A program made the translations under genes and the position numbers. Positions 12,200 to 25,384 of a DNA stretch of 64,000 nucleotides are shown one piece after another. Numbering within the stretch: the first letter of the stretch is position 1; the number at the start of each line of letters is the position of its first letter. Below the pieces are notes generated by a model. It saw only the letters and a program-made list of their open reading frames with translations. It ran no database searches and was not told the DNA's origin. Source of the DNA: Gossypium raimondii (taxonomy: Eukaryota; Streptophyta; Magnoliopsida; Malvales; Malvaceae); the NCBI RefSeq assembly GCF_025698545.1, contig NC_068565.1, positions 1,426,001-1,490,000 on the forward strand, read 5' to 3'.

Positions 12200-13876
12200 T
12201 TACCAGTAATCCTTGCAAGAACAAGATCCCTTGCTAAAATGATGGAATCGGTTCCGGTCTCGGACAACAATTTCCCGGTCGAACTTATTGGAAACATGTT
12301 TCATGAAACAATGGCAATCATAACAAATCCGAAGATTCTTTATAACCCTAATGGTCCTCCTATCCTTGAACCTAAGAAGAGCGAAAGCAACAGCCAGTTT
12401 TTCGCTGTGAAAACTAAGGCTTTGCTCTTTCTCCTCGTCTTCAACATCGTGTAATGCATTGCAAGTAAAGAAAGTGTAGCCATCGAGTCTAAGGTCATCG
12501 ATTATCGAAACCAAGAATCGTTTGATTTCATTGGATTTAGGATGGAAATCGTCTCCAGAAACAAACTCATGAAGCATATCCCCTTCGTTAAGGAAACTAT
12601 ACCCGGGTTTCTTCCCGACTTTCTTTTCCCTCATCGAGTTTCTCACGTTTGCTTTCTCGTCCCATTTACCAACTTGACCGTACACGTTCGACAAAAGCAC
12701 ATAATCACCGTCGTGATTAGGGTCGAGCTCATGAATCTTCACCTTTGCTTTCTCGGACAACTTGAGGTCATTGTGTTTCACACAAGCTCCAAGCAAAGTC
12801 CTCCATATGACTGCATTTGGCTTAATAGGCATTGTATCAACAAACTCAAAAGCTTTATTAAGCAACCCTGCACGGCCAAGTAAATCAACAATACAACCAT
12901 AATGTTCCACCGTAGGTTCCATCCCGTAATCTGATTTTATACTCTCAAAAACTCTCCACCCATCGTCGACGAGTCCACCGTGACTACAAGCCACTAAAAC
13001 ACCGTTAAAGGTAATATGATCGGGCTTCAAACCAGCGTTTTTCATCTCATGGAACACTTTCAAGGCTTCTTCACTACGGCCATGAACAGCCAGTCCATTG
13101 ATTAGTACCGTCCAAGTCAATACATTTTTCACCGGTATGGCATTGAAAATTTTTATGGAATCGTCGACAGAGCCGCATCGAGAATACATATCAATCAACG
13201 CAGTCCCTAATGACACAGTGCGCTTCAACCCAGTTCTTGAAATGTAAGCATCAACCCATTTACCTAATTCTAAAGCCCCTAAGCTTGAAACTGCAGATAT
13301 TACACTAAGCATGGTAACTTCATCCGGCTTAAGATTTCCCACCAATTGCATATATTGAAACAAACCCAAAGCTTCGTATCCAAAATTATTATTTGCAAAA
13401 CAAGATATCATACTGGACCAAGAAACCAAGTCTCTTTCCGGCATTTCATCGAACACGTCGAATGCACCAGCCACTGACCCAAGCGAACCGTATAAACTAA
13501 TCAACCCATTTTGTACATAAATATCTGAACCCAAACCCAGTTTGATTATAAGCGCGTGAGCATCGTGACCTATGTGGAGACGGGCGCACGCTTTGAGTAC
13601 GAAAGGGAAAGTGAAGTTGTCCGGAGATACGCCATCACGGCGCATGGCGGAGAAGAGCGAAACGGAGTGAGAAGGAGAGGAGTGAGCATGGGCTCTGATG
13701 AGGGTGTTATAAGCGAAGGTATCAGGGAAAGGAACGCGAGCGAAAACAGAGTGGGCATGAGGTAAGGATGCGGGGGCGGCGGCGGCGAAAGATAGTAGGA
13801 GGCGACGAAGGGAAACGGGGTCGTTTTGGAGGCCAGTTTTGATGAGGCGAACGTGGAGCTTGTATACATTATTCAT
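12200..13876 (-). CDS. DYW-type pentatricopeptide repeat protein
   Basis: PLS-class PPR proteins with a DYW domain bind organellar transcripts and many direct C-to-U editing. This is one uninterrupted frame of 558 residues. Degenerate 31-36-residue PPR motifs run from about 50 to 400 (for example FDEMPERDLVSWSSMISCF and MYSRCGSVDDSIKIF). E/E+ motifs follow, then a DYW deaminase-like domain with HSEKLA at 490, a CYDCH block (C518, C521) and the exact C-terminus CKDYW. The HxE and CxxC zinc ligands are present, so the domain looks intact. The first 30-40 residues form a weak targeting peptide, and no strong transit signal was judged. Lack of introns is normal for this family. The RNA target cannot be told from the sequence. 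Confidence 0.93.
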   Translation of the reverse strand: MNNVYKLHVRLIKTGLQNDPVSLRRLLLSFAAAAPASLPHAHSVFARVPFPDTFAYNTLIRAHAHSSPSHSVSLFSAMRRDGVSPDNFTFPFVLKACARLHIGHDAHALIIKLGLGSDIYVQNGLISLYGSLGSVAGAFDVFDEMPERDLVSWSSMISCFANNNFGYEALGLFQYMQLVGNLKPDEVTMLSVISAVSSLGALELGKWVDAYISRTGLKRTVSLGTALIDMYSRCGSVDDSIKIFNAIPVKNVLTWTVLINGLAVHGRSEEALKVFHEMKNAGLKPDHITFNGVLVACSHGGLVDDGWRVFESIKSDYGMEPTVEHYGCIVDLLGRAGLLNKAFEFVDTMPIKPNAVIWRTLLGACVKHNDLKLSEKAKVKIHELDPNHDGDYVLLSNVYGQVGKWDEKANVRNSMREKKVGKKPGYSFLNEGDMLHEFVSGDDFHPKSNEIKRFLVSIIDDLRLDGYTFFTCNALHDVEDEEKEQSLSFHSEKLAVAFALLRFKDRRTIRVIKNLRICYDCHCFMKHVSNKFDREIVVRDRNRFHHFSKGSCSCKDYW

Positions 13877-14019
13877 AGATGGATTGATGTATAAGCATCA
13901 TTGGGTCTCTGTTTTTAGTTCCATTTTCCCCATTTTTGGCTAGTTCGTCTTCATTGTTGAAGGGTTGAAGGTTATGCCTGCTGCGTAAGATGGTAAACTT
14001 TTTTCCCGGTAATTTTAAG

Positions 14020-14587
14020 GGTAAACTACATTGAAGATCACTAAACTATTAGTAAGTTCACATTTTGGTCACTTAACTTCAAAAAGTTACAAAATGGTCA
14101 TTTGAACTATTCGAAAGTTTTCATTTAAGTCACTAAACTATTCAAAAGTTTTTATTTACGTCACTAGGCTATTAAGGTTTTTTTTTTAAAAAAAGGTCGG
14201 TTAACGAGCTCCAAGTGACAATTCGATGATTAGTACAGTAGATCAATACACATTGATGACTAGAAGAACATACATTAGATCAAAGTTGATCTGGAAATCA
14301 GTCTTAGAGATCAAAGAAAAAAGCTATTTGGATTTTGGTTCGCAGATCTGTGACCTTCAAAGTTGTTTCATGAAAAAAAAAACTAAACCGTAAAAGAAAA
14401 GGGGAGTAAGAGCTTTTGATTAGTGCAGGCGATGCGAATATTGAATACCATGCAACAACAATTTTAACTGCCCAGTGACTTAAGTGAAAACTTTCAAATA
14501 ATTTAGTGACCATTTTATAACATTTTGAAGTTGAGTGGCTAAAACGTAAACCTACTTATAGTTTAGTGACCTTGGGTTAGTCTACCC
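14020..14587. mobile_element. Long inverted-repeat element (family 5)
   Basis: It opens with GGGTAAACTACATTGAAGAT and closes with the near-complement ...GGTTAGTCTACCC. Inside, blocks such as TTTTGGTCACTTAACTTC pair with GAAGTTGAGTGGC near the far end. Relatives lie at 27785-27950 (half copy), 41037-41104 (fragment) and 55338-55639. The central 14190-14440 segment does not pair and may be the element body or a nested insertion. No coding. Confidence 0.6.
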
Positions 14588-16036
14588 CTTTTTTTATTGT
14601 TAGTTCTATTTTTTGAATTGGGTTAATGCTAAGTTTGAATTTTGTAATTATTCTCACATTAGGGTTTGATTTTTTTTTGCCAAGTTAGTCACTAAATTTT
14701 GAATTTTTTCTCATATTGGGACTTGAATTAGGCAATTGTTTTCACAATAGGGTTTGATTTTTTTGTCAAAATTGGTCCCTAAATTTAACAATTGTCCCTA
14801 AATTTAAAAATCAATGACTAACTTAGACCATAAAAAGTTGAGGGCTCAATATGAGAACAACTGTCAAGTTTGGGGATTAAAACCTAGATGTGAAAATAAT
14901 TATCAAATTTAAGGACTAATTTGTACCAAAATAAAGTTCAAGCCCCGATATAAAAAAAATAGTCAAGTTTAAGCTCTATATAGTACATTGACCCTTATGA
15001 ATTTAAAACTACATATTCAAATGCTAACATCAATAAAATTTGTATGTTAAATTCACTCACATGAAATATTTTGAATTAAAATTTACTCTTAATAATGAAC
15101 TTAAATTTAAGAAATAGAAAATTATATTATATTTTAAATCTAAAAAATAGAAATATTTAAATTCAAGAGTATTACAAGTTTTTGAAATGTCTTTTTTTTT
15201 TAGAATTGAGCCTTGTAATTTGTAAAATAGGCAAATGGACCAAAAGCCCAAGAGATACTAAAGTCGGTCCACGCCTCGGATTGGATACATCGGTTCTATA
15301 AAAAATAATAAAATAAATTTAATATAACATTACCATTATTAGGTTAAGTGATAAAAAAATTGATGCTTTTCAATCTAGGTTTTAAGTTCAAGTATTGTGG
15401 ATGAAAAAGAATCATCAAAAGAGCTTTGCCTTCACTTCAAAGATCCGAGCAAACTCAACTCTAAATTTGGCATTGTTTTTTTAAAAGAATGATCTAACAT
15501 ATAAAAGCCAATTTCTCATGACTTAGATATTGGTTAAAGTACATGAGAGGTCCTTGTATCACAATGATTGGATCAAATTAGTCTATCTATTTTAAAATAG
15601 ATCAATTTAGTCTTTAAACTATTAACAATAATCAAATAAGTTTAAATTGTAATATAGTTAACATTTATTGTAAAAATATATATTGGGAATTGTTTTTTCA
15701 TTTGCATTTCAATTTCAAACCAAATTTTTATTTACGAACCATAAAAACTTAGAAAATACCCATTGTTAACCAATAAATGTTAAATCTGTTCCTGATTGAC
15801 ATTGTTTAATTATTTTCAACAGTATAGGGATTAAATTACTTCATTTAATAGTATAAGGATGAATTTGATCAGGTTCTTATAATACAGGGACCTCTAAGAT
15901 ACATTCACGCTTGGATATTAGTGTATCAACAATATTTAAGTTGGGCTCTGCTTACAAATCCAATGGGCATTCAAATGTTTTACTACTCGGCTTGGCATGA
16001 GCCCACGGATTAGTTAACATTACGCGTGTTGTTGCG

Positions 16037-16408
16037 GTAAAAGTATTATAGAAGTCTCCATACTAATAGCCAGATTATATTTACCCATTTACTTAAAAAT
16101 GTGTTAATTAATCTCTATAGGTTAGAAAAAAGTAAATCCGTAATTTTTGTTAGAAATTTCATTAATTTCTACTGTAAAAAAATTAGTGTAGTTATCGAAC
16201 TAATTAGATAGTTACGCGTGAAGTGTTACATGCACTTCATGTTGATGTACATAGATGAATTTTTAACAGTAAAAATAGATTGTACTTTTAATAGAATGAC
16301 TAGTTTACTATTTGATCTAACATATAGTGACCGATTTGCACATTTTGAAATAAAGAAAACAAAATGCAATCTAACTCTTAATACAATAGTCTCCATTATA
16401 CTTTTACC
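16037..16408. mobile_element. MITE family 1, intergenic copy
   Basis: The ends GTAAAAGTATTATAGAAGTC and GGAGACTATTGTATTAAGAG (read from the opposite strand) form inverted repeats. The total is about 372 bp. The inner part holds the family's AACAGTAAAAATAGAT-like central region. Non-coding. Confidence 0.65.
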
Positions 16409-16630
16409 ATGTTCTTGCCTTAAAAGAGATTCATATCTTAATAAAACTTTTTAGTTATATAAATACTAACAAAAATTAATTTACATCAATCAAATTCAAT
16501 TCATCTCAAATAAGTATTTATTACAAAATAATATTTTTATTTAATTTTATTACATATGATTTTTAAATATTTTATTTTTTAAAATGATAAAATTAGATAT
16601 TCAACCATAAAAAATCCAATGCAAATGAAG

Positions 16631-16767
16631 GGTGAGTTTGGATGGGCGATTGGGTGCGGTGCTGTGCGTTTAGCTTACTTTTTGTCTCACGCTACAGTAT
16701 CTAATCTCACCGCCACCGTTGTTTTTACACTAACCGCAGGTAAACGCACCGCCCATCCAAACTCACC
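16631..16767. mobile_element. Small GC-ended MITE (137 bp)
   Basis: The ends GGTGAGTTTGGATGGGCG and CGCCCATCCAAACTCACC are perfect inverted repeats of 18 bp. The inner GTGCGTTTA and TAAACGCAC blocks also pair. It is too short to code. The ends recall hAT-type MITEs common in eudicots; this is inferred. A clear target duplication was not found. Confidence 0.75.
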
Positions 16768-18541
16768 AGAACTCTCTAAAAGAGTATATATTATTTTAGC
16801 TCATTTATTTTAGTTTTTCATAAATTGGTTTCACATTTTACAAAAATTGTGAAGTTATTCCAATTTAATCATACTATTAAACATTATGGTTAAATCATCA
16901 ACATAAAAATTAACGATTGGGTCATCTATATGCAAATAATAGCTAAAGAAAAACTTATTGATAATATTTTTAAAGAATTATTAATAATTTATATGCAATA
17001 AATTAATAAAAAAAACAATATTTCAATTTCATATGTTTACTAATAATTAGAGTCATAAAATTTGATAATCAAATTCTAACCAATTAATATAAAGAGAATA
17101 ATTACTCAAACTTTGTAAAATAAAATGAAGTAGTTTTTTTAGTAAATTGGTCCCTATCGAGGATCGACTCGTATAAATAACGAAATAGAAAAGATAGAGA
17201 AGATCGAACACAAATTTTATGTGGAAAACTCCTCCGAATAAGATAAAAACTATAAGCAAATGAGGCTTTGACTTTTTACTAAATGAGTAAACAAACGAAA
17301 ATGCAATATGAAGAAAATAAAACTAAATGTACTGAACGTACATTACCCAAAACCCCAAATATAAAACCCTAAATCTCATGGAGCAAACCCAAAAACAAAA
17401 CCCTAACTCTCATAGAGTTCTCTCAAAAAGAGTACAAAATTCTCTCCATTGTTACCACGAAAACTTTCACTGAAACTCATTTGTGACTACATTTTGTCTC
17501 CCTCAAAAGAAAAGTCATGTAGTACTATAGCTTTAATTGCCTTTTATTTGGCCTATCAAAACAATGATACAAGACACCTTTAAATAGACTAAGATTAGAG
17601 GTCTAATCATACTAAAATATCCCTAGAGTAATCAGAGTTTAACTAGGAGAAGAAACCCGATTTATGTGGGGAACACGTCACACATCGAAATGTCCCCATT
17701 CGCACCGTCACAGCATCATCTGTCGTCACAACGTTAAGAAGCTTCTCGTCATGACGTCGCCATCTATTCGACCGAAAATACGAGACACACTCCACAATCC
17801 CTCAATTATACTCCGATTCTTGGTTTTGCCATTGAAGTGGTCCTTAAACTATCAATTTTGTCTCAGTTATAAAAAGACAATATTAACCAATAAGAATATG
17901 ACACATGATGGATTCTTATTTATGTCATACACTTTTAGGTTAACATACTATTTGGTACCTAAATTTGGTTCAAAGGTTCAAATTGTATTCAAACCAAACA
18001 ATATCGTGTGGCTTAATGAATATTTAATAAATGTACTCTAGTAAAAAAACACAAGTACTTAATTGAGACAAAAAAAAACTCAAGTATCAAATTGAATATT
18101 GAAGCCAAACTTAGGTACCAATTGGGAAAAAAAAACTTCAAGTATCAAATTGAAAAAAAATCAGGTATCAAAGTGATTATTGAAAGCCAAACTTAAGTAT
18201 TAAATAATATATTAAGCCTACACTTTTTGGTAAAATGTGAGAAAAATGATAGTTTAAGGACCATGCTTGAAAAAGAAAAGCTTTTAAAGATCGATATTGT
18301 TTAGGGATCAATCTACTAATAAACCCCCAAAAAATCCAAATAGATTCGAATCCGATCTGATCTAGGATTTAGAGTAAATAAATTCGAAATCTTTCTACCC
18401 GACCCGACTTGACTATCTTCGTTCCTTCCCTTCCCTTTTCTTCTTCCCCTTATTTCTTACAGTCCGCCCTTAACCCACTCTTTAATACAAGTCCCTACTC
18501 AGATTTATCCCCCTTTCTTCCCCTACGAATTTCCGGCGAAA

Positions 18542-21500
18542 ATGATGCCGCAGGAGCTTCAACCCCGCTCCTTCCGCCCTTACATCTCATCGTCGATTAG
18601 CGCCCCTTCTTTCACTTCCTTCACCAACGCTTCTTCCGTTCATTCCTCCGACGATCCTGACCCTAACCCTACAAACTCCAAATTCAAATCCAGTTTCCCT
18701 TCCCTTTCCTCTTCTTCTTCTTCTTCTTCCCGATCCCTCAAGAACTCTCGATTTTCCCCTTCTTCATTCGCTCATAACGCTCGTTTAGCGATCGCTCTCG
18801 TCCCATGTGCCGCTTTCCTTCTCGACCTCGGTGGAACCCCTGTCGTTGCCACCTTAACGTTAGGTCTTATGATCGCTTACATCGTCGATTCGCTTAATTT
18901 CAAATCCGGAGCTTTCTTTGGTGTTTGGTTCTCTTTAATCGCTGCCCAGATCGCTTTCTTCTTTAGCGCTTCGCTTTACTACTCGTTGAGTTCGATTCCT
19001 CTTTCGATCCTCGCGGCTTTTCTTTGTGCGGAAACGAATTTCCTTATTGGCGCCTGGGCTTCGCTTCAGTTTAAGTGGATTCAGATTGAAAACCCCACTA
19101 TTGTTTTGGCTTTGGAACGGCTTCTCTTTGCTTGTGTACCTTTCGCTGCTTCTTCGATCTTTACTTGGGCGACTGTTTCTGCTGTTGGTATGAATAATGC
19201 TTCTTACTATCTAATGGCTTTCAATTGTGTTTTCTATTGGGTTTTCGCGATTCCTAGAGTTTCTTCTTTTAAAACCAAGCAAGAAGTGAAGTACCATGGT
19301 GGGGAAGTTCCTGATGATAATTTGATTCTTGGTCCACTTGAGAGTTGTCTCCATACTTTGAATTTATTGTTTTTTCCTCTGGTTTTCCATATCGCTTCAC
19401 ATTACTCGGTGATGTTTTCGTCTGCTGCTTCCATCAGTGATTTGCTGCTTCTTTTCTTTATTCCTTTCTTATTCCAATTGTATGCTTCAACAAGAGGAGC
19501 ATTGTGGTGGGTCACGAAAAATCCCCTTCAGTTGCGTAGCATACAGTTGGTCAATGGTGCAATTGCATTGATTGTTGTTGTGATTTGCCTTGAGATTAGA
19601 GTTGTGTTTCGTTCGTTTGGGAGGTACATTCAGGTGCCGCCACCACTAAATTATCTTCTTGTTACCACTACCATGCTTGGAGGGGCTGCTGGAGCTGGTT
19701 TTTATGCGCTGGGAATGGTATCTGATGCGTTTAGCTCTTTGGCCTTCACTTCTTTGGCTGTTGTTGTCAGTGCTGCTGGAGCAATTGTGGTTGGATTTCC
19801 AATACTGGTATGTCTATTTCTTTGTCACCTTAAATGAGTTAATTTGATGACTGTTCTATGCACAATCATGATATTTTGAGTATTCATTATTGACTTGTTT
19901 TGCCCGCTGGTCATGTTTAACTTTTTATGTTATCTCCTAAATTGTACTTAGACTAGCATGGCAAGCTGAGAAATAACATTATGAAATTAATGTGGTATGC
20001 TGTGTGTGTGCACTTGCATGTGGAAAGTAGAATTTCGAAACTCTATTGTAGAACTTTATCTTGCATGAGAAGATAATGTAGTTCAAAGTTAGTGAGTACT
20101 CATTCTAGTGGGTTCCAAGGCTTGAGTGAATCGCACTGAATTTTGGTAGCTTGGATTTGGCTCTAAAGTAGTTTACTCCTTGGATCTTGGTTATTGTTTC
20201 ATTAATTTTGAGGAAAAATAGCTGATATTGAAGATCAAGTTGGCTGCTTTTTTGGGTATAGTTGCCAAGAGCATGTGCATATGTTAACGAGTTGTATATG
20301 ATTTAAGGATGCTTGACAAATGCCTAGGATGAGCTATCTTGTCACCTGATTGTTTTATCCTCATTAGTCAAATTAGTCATTTGAAAGGTGTGGGATGCCA
20401 GAATTGGCTATGCTTTGGGATCTTTTTTTTGAGTTCGTTTTTGAATTTCATGTATTAATAGAACTATTTTGCTTTTCAAAATATATTCTGCCATATAGTG
20501 TTGCATGCTGTATTTATTACAAACATTCAGATCTCTTGCTAGTGATACCAGAATTGGCTATGCTTTGGGATCTTTTTTTTGAGTTCGTTTTTGAATTTCA
20601 TGTATTAATAGAACTATTTTGCTTTTCAAAATATAATCTGCCATATAGTGTTGCATGCTGTATTTATTACAAACATTCAGATCTCTTGCTAGTGATTGCT
20701 CTTCTTAGCTTGTATTGTTATATAATGAATTTTATCAAGAGATAGAACGGAAAAAGAAAGGAACTCTTATTTTTTAGTGTTCAGAAATTTTAGTGGTTTC
20801 TACTTTATTTTGCAGTTTATTCCATTGCCTTCAGTTGCTGGCTTTTACTTGGCTCGTTTCTTTACAAAGAAGAGCCTTACATCGTATTTTGCCTTCGTTG
20901 TGCTTGGGAGCTTGATGGTTATGTGGTTTGTGATGCATAATTTCTGGGATTTAAACGTATGGTTGGCAGGCATGTCCCTGAAATCCTTTTGTAAACTTAT
21001 TGTTGCGGATGTTGTTCTAGCCATTGCTATTCCTGGTTTAGCACTTCTTCCGTCAAAACTTCATTTTTTGACTGAAGTTGGTTTGATCTGCCATGCATTG
21101 CTACTATGCCACATTGAGAATCGGTTCTTCAGTTACTCAAGCATATACTATTACGGATTGGATGATGATGTGATGTATCCAAGCTACATGGTCATCCTGA
21201 CGACAATAATTGGCTTTGCACTTGTGCGGCGACTATCTGTGGATCATCGAATTGGACCCAAGGCAGTTTGGATTTTGACTTGTCTTTATTCCTCAAAGCT
21301 CTCTATGTTGTTTCTTACATCAAAATCTGTTGTGTGGGTGTCAGCTATCCTTTTATTGGCTATTTCACCACCATTGCTTCTTTACAGGTAGGCTCCTGAT
21401 ATATTTCTCTCATTCTCTCTTTAATTCTTAATTCAGATGAAAGCAATGATTTATTTTCCCCCTATCTTTGTGAACTTTGAAGGGATAAGTCGAGAACAGC

Positions 21501-23438
21501 ATCAAAGATGAAAGCCTGGCAAGGATATGCACATGCTACTGTGGTTGCATTATCAGTCTGGTTTTGCCGTGAAACAATTTTTGAAGCATTACAATGGTGG
21601 AACGGTAGACCACCATCTGATGGTTTACTTCTAGGATTTTGTATCCTTTTGACTGGATTGGCTTGTGTACCCATTGTTGCTCTGCATTTCTCTCATGTCA
21701 TGGTATGGACACATTTTGTTGCTTTTCCACATTTTTAAAAGTTATTTGCCATTAAATTTCCTTATATATTTTCCATCAAAAAAACATTTCTTGTTTTCTT
21801 TTGATTAGGAAAGGAGTTTATTTGACGTTCAAACATGCTACAAATACCTTCTCTCCTCTTGCTCTGAAAGAACGAGCTTCTAATTAAGAATTGAGCTAGA
21901 AAAGAAATTAAATTGTCTGATATATATGCCTTCATCTTGTTGAGTTGAATATCATAGTTGATTTAAGGCTTGATGATTCTTGAACATGAATAAGAATTCA
22001 TGGTTGTTTTTAAATAATGTGTGACAGCATTTTGTTTCTTCGCGTAAAATATTAGTACATTGATTATATTCCATTCTTGTTTATGCAGTCTGCAAAGAGA
22101 TGCATTGTGTTGGTGGTGGCAACAGGTCTCCTGTTTATCCTAATGCAACCACCAATTCCATTATCATGGACCTACCGATCCGAGATAATCAGAGCTGCAC
22201 GCCAATCTGCTGATGATATTTCCATATATGGCTTTATGGCATCGAAACCAACTTGGCCCTCTTGGTTACTTATATTGGCAATTCTTCTCACTTTAGCTGC
22301 TGCAACATCTGTCATACCCATTAAGTACATTGTAGAGTTGAGAGCTTTCTATGCCATTGCCATGGGTATTGCTCTCGGTGTTTACATATCTGCTGAGTTT
22401 TTCCTGCAGGCTGCTGTCCTTCATGCCCTCATTGTAGTAACCATGGTTTGTGCATCTTTTTTTGTGGTCTTCACCCATTTTCCATCGGCATCCAGTACAA
22501 AGCTCCTACCATGGGTGTTTGCTCTCCTTGTGGCTCTATTTCCCGTGACTTACCTATTAGAAGGTCAAGTGAGAATTAAAAGCTTCCTTGCGGAAAACGA
22601 ATTTGGTGACACCGGAGAGGAAGACAGGAAGCTTACAACTCTACTGGCTGTTGAGGGGGCCAGGACATCTCTTCTCGGTCTGTATGCAGCAATCTTTATG
22701 CTTATAGCTTTGGAAATAAAATATGAACTTGCCTCACTTATACGGGAAAAGTCTTTCGACAAGGGTGCAATTAGACACAATCAATCTGGTCAAAGTAATT
22801 CTGTTGGTTTCCCTCCCCGAATGAGGTTCATGCAACAACGCCGCGCCTCTTCCGTCTCATCCTTCACAATTAAACGTATGGCTGCTGAAGGGGCATGGAT
22901 GCCCGCGGTCGGTAATGTCGCTACCGTAATGTGCTTTGCTATATGCCTGATTCTAAATGTTAATCTCACCGGCGGCTCAAATCAGGCAATATTCTTCTTA
23001 GCTCCTATATTACTACTTCTCAACCAGGACTCAGATTTCGTCGCTGGATTTGGGGACAAACAGAGGTATTTCCCCGTTGCAGTCACCATATCAATCTATT
23101 TAGTCTTGACCTCAGTATACAGCATATGGGAAGACGTCTGGCACGGAAATGCCGGGTGGGGCATCGACATTGGGGGTCCTGGTTGGTTTTTTGCAGTAAA
23201 AAACCTAGCCCTCCTCATCCTAACATTCCCAAGCCACATCTTATTCAACCGATTCGTATGGACTTACTCAAAGACGACAGATTCAACACCACTCCTAACA
23301 CTACCACTCAACCTGCCGCCGATCGTAATATCGGATTTGGTTAAGATTAGGGTGTTGGGATTGTTAGGAATAATTTATTCGGTGGCGCAGTACATAATAT
23401 CTAGACAGCAATACATCTCAGGAATGAAATATATTTAG
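18542..23438 (+). CDS. NEF1: NO EXINE FORMATION 1-like multipass membrane protein
   Basis: NEF1 of Arabidopsis (At5g13390) is a plastid-associated membrane protein needed for lipid supply and exine patterning of pollen. Four exons join in frame: 18542-19807, 20816-21387, 21483-21702 and 22089-23438, giving 1135 residues, close to the roughly 1120 of Arabidopsis. The N-terminus (MMPQELQPRSFRPYISSSIS) is followed by a serine-rich stretch of about 65 residues, then many hydrophobic segments through to the C-terminus. A second ATG follows the first directly. All three introns are GT-AG. Intron 1 (about 1.0 kb) carries a 149-bp tandem duplication. The gene appears intact. Family call is from recognised sequence; subcellular site and function are taken from the family. 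Confidence 0.93.
20398..20696. repeat. 149-bp near-perfect tandem duplication in NEF1 intron 1
   Basis: Two copies begin CCAGAATTGGCTATGCTTTG, at 20398 and 20548, and both end CTTGCTAGTGAT. They differ by a single visible base (ATATTCTG versus ATAATCTG). The period of 150 is a multiple of three, so an open frame runs through both, but it lies wholly inside an intron and I do not call it a gene. Confidence 0.9.
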
Positions 23439-23449
23439 ACAAAAATAGA

Positions 23450-25384
23450 TGTCTCTGTTTTTCTTTGTTTTGTTTGTACAATATGTTTTTTGGCAATTTT
23501 CAGGTGAGAGGTGTCTTAGAAATTTGAGGGTGTGTTTGTAAGTTCAAATTCACTCTCTTTGGGATTTTTATTCTATGCTCTTGAAATGCCAGAATCCTTT
23601 TGACATTTTCAATGTTTTACGGCTAATAATTTATATGGAGAGAATCATTAACTCGTTAGTTCAGAGTATCCGGTGTCGTGTCGGTGGGTGTATCGTTTTT
23701 CTGTTTGTTTATGTGTTGATTTTTTGATAATTTATGTCTTTTGGGTATGAGATTTTATGATGTTCGGTAATTATATTGAATAATTTGTGATTAAATTTGG
23801 ATTCGAATTGAATTAGATAATTAAATAGGGGTATGTTTTTTCAGACTCAAATTTGGGAGTTTGTTTAAGTGGATTGGTAATGGTGTGTAACTTTTTAATA
23901 ATATTATGCATAAATATGTTTCTGTTACATGTGTGTAACTCTTTTATATATGAATATAAATTTTAATATTATTAATTATTTTTAATAGTTGTATTTCATT
24001 TTTACATATAATTATTAAGATATATATGTAAAAGCATCATGGAGGTCCTTAATTAAGAGTGAAATTTTATTTTGCTTCTTTTATTTGAAAAATGGTTAAA
24101 TTAGTCTTTGTATATTAAATCAAAGAGTAAACTAATCATTTCCATTGAAAATTTTATTTATTTTTACGGTTAAAAATTAGTATTGCTGATAGAATAATCA
24201 AACAGTTACATGTAGCGTGCCACATGTGCCTCATTCTGACATATAAGGATAAAATTTTAACGCGAGAGTCAATTTGTTTTTTAATCTAAATTATAAAGAT
24301 TAATTTACTTATTTTTTAAATAAAGCGAATATAGTGTACTTTTACGGATATGGAAAACAAAAAAGTTGTTGGAATTATGTTGAAAAGAAGTGGTTAAATC
24401 ACACCCGTTTCGTGTCTCAATGGATTTTATTAGGTTTAACGTCATCAAGGTTAAGATGAGAGTTGAAGTAGGTTCAAATTAAATAAAATTGATATTATTG
24501 AGTTATTATTATGTTTTTAATAATATTTTGGTATAATAATTTTTTATCCTCTAATTAAAAAAAAGTATATCTTAGTCATCAATTTAAATTACCACTTCTT
24601 TTAGTCTTTAAATTTATATTTATATTATTTACTAAATCAAGATAAAAAAAACAGAAGTCTAGTACATGCCATTCTCATAATATGAAAATAAAATTATATA
24701 AAAAGCAATTATAAAATAAAAAATATTATGGATATAAAATTATATTAAAATATTTTATTTATACAACTACAACGAATAGGCAATCGAATGTCAAGTAGAC
24801 CTATTTATTGGTTGGGTCTAGGCTCGAAGTCCCTTCTAATAAATGGGAAGGTGGGAATAAAATACGAGGCTTCAAAAATATATTTTTAAATAAAAACTAA
24901 TCTAAAAAAAATAAATATGAATGAGTCAGATTAAGCCTGAATTTACTTTTTTTTAATTGAGTCAAATTTAGACAGAAAAACAAATTTATTTTAAAGTCGA
25001 ACCTAAATTTAAAAAATTAATCTAAATACCTTTTACCTAAACGGTTGAATTTTTTTTTTAAAGCTCACACTTAACCCATTAACATCAATTTTTTAAAAAA
25101 TAAAATAAAATCTGGAATGGCATTATCCTTAATCCAATTTCGACCGTCAGATGACAAACAGAAATTCTGAACCGTCAGATTTTTAAGGGCTATAAAATTC
25201 ATCATTTTCTTTACTCTCTTTCCTCCTAAAACTCCCTCCCTTCCCTCCTTGTAAACCCTAAACCCTAACCCGCCACTCCCTTCCCTTTCAATTGCTTCGA
25301 TATTTCCGTATAATTGTTATTATTATTGAAATAAAACAATAAATATTTTTGTTTGAATTTAAAGTGTTGATTTGAACTCAAAAT
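23450..25384. other. NEF1 3' flank and intergenic repeats
   Basis: The NEF1 3' untranslated region should lie in the first few hundred bases. After that come a MITE family 1 copy (about 24028-24345) and an AT-rich region near 24780-25080 with GGTTGGGTCTAGGCTCGAAG-like remnants of the TAGACTTG family. The 25230-25384 stretch, with CCTCCTTGTAAACCCTAAACC, is probably the leader of the next gene. Confidence 0.5.
24028..24345. mobile_element. MITE family 1, degenerate copy
   Basis: The left end GTAAAAGCATCATGGAGGTC pairs with a right end ...GTGTACTTTTAC. The central CATGTAGCGTGCCACATGTG block matches other copies. Non-coding. Confidence 0.55.

Larger units (their letters stand above)
14600..18400. 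other. Gene-free interval between PPR and NEF1 genes
   Basis: No gene is supported. It holds a repeat rich in CTAAATTTAA-type blocks (14600-15000, related to 38540-38810 and 49290-50220), the MITEs listed at 16037 and 16631, and a region at about 17050-17790. The last includes TATGTGGAAAACTCCTCCG and a CG-rich stretch with CACGTCACACATCG, and looks like decayed retrotransposon sequence. The last 500 bp (17810-18300) repeat the CTTAAACTATCAATTTTGTC-type family also seen at 30775-31010 and 63780-64000. Confidence 0.6.

Noticed and set aside
12061-12297. Separate small gene at the 3' end of the PPR gene
   Set aside because: It is another frame overlapping the DYW domain coding sequence; the remainder is A/T simple sequence.
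17664-18041. 125-residue plus-strand frame
   Set aside because: It spans two different repeat families and has no recognisable domain or splice partners.
18409-18600. Possible upstream open frame before NEF1
   Set aside because: It begins at a TTG codon and has no ATG at that place; it overlaps the NEF1 start in another frame and shows no conserved features.
20395-20745. 116-residue frame with a duplicated peptide
   Set aside because: It lies between well-supported NEF1 exons and exists because the 150-bp repeat period is divisible by three.
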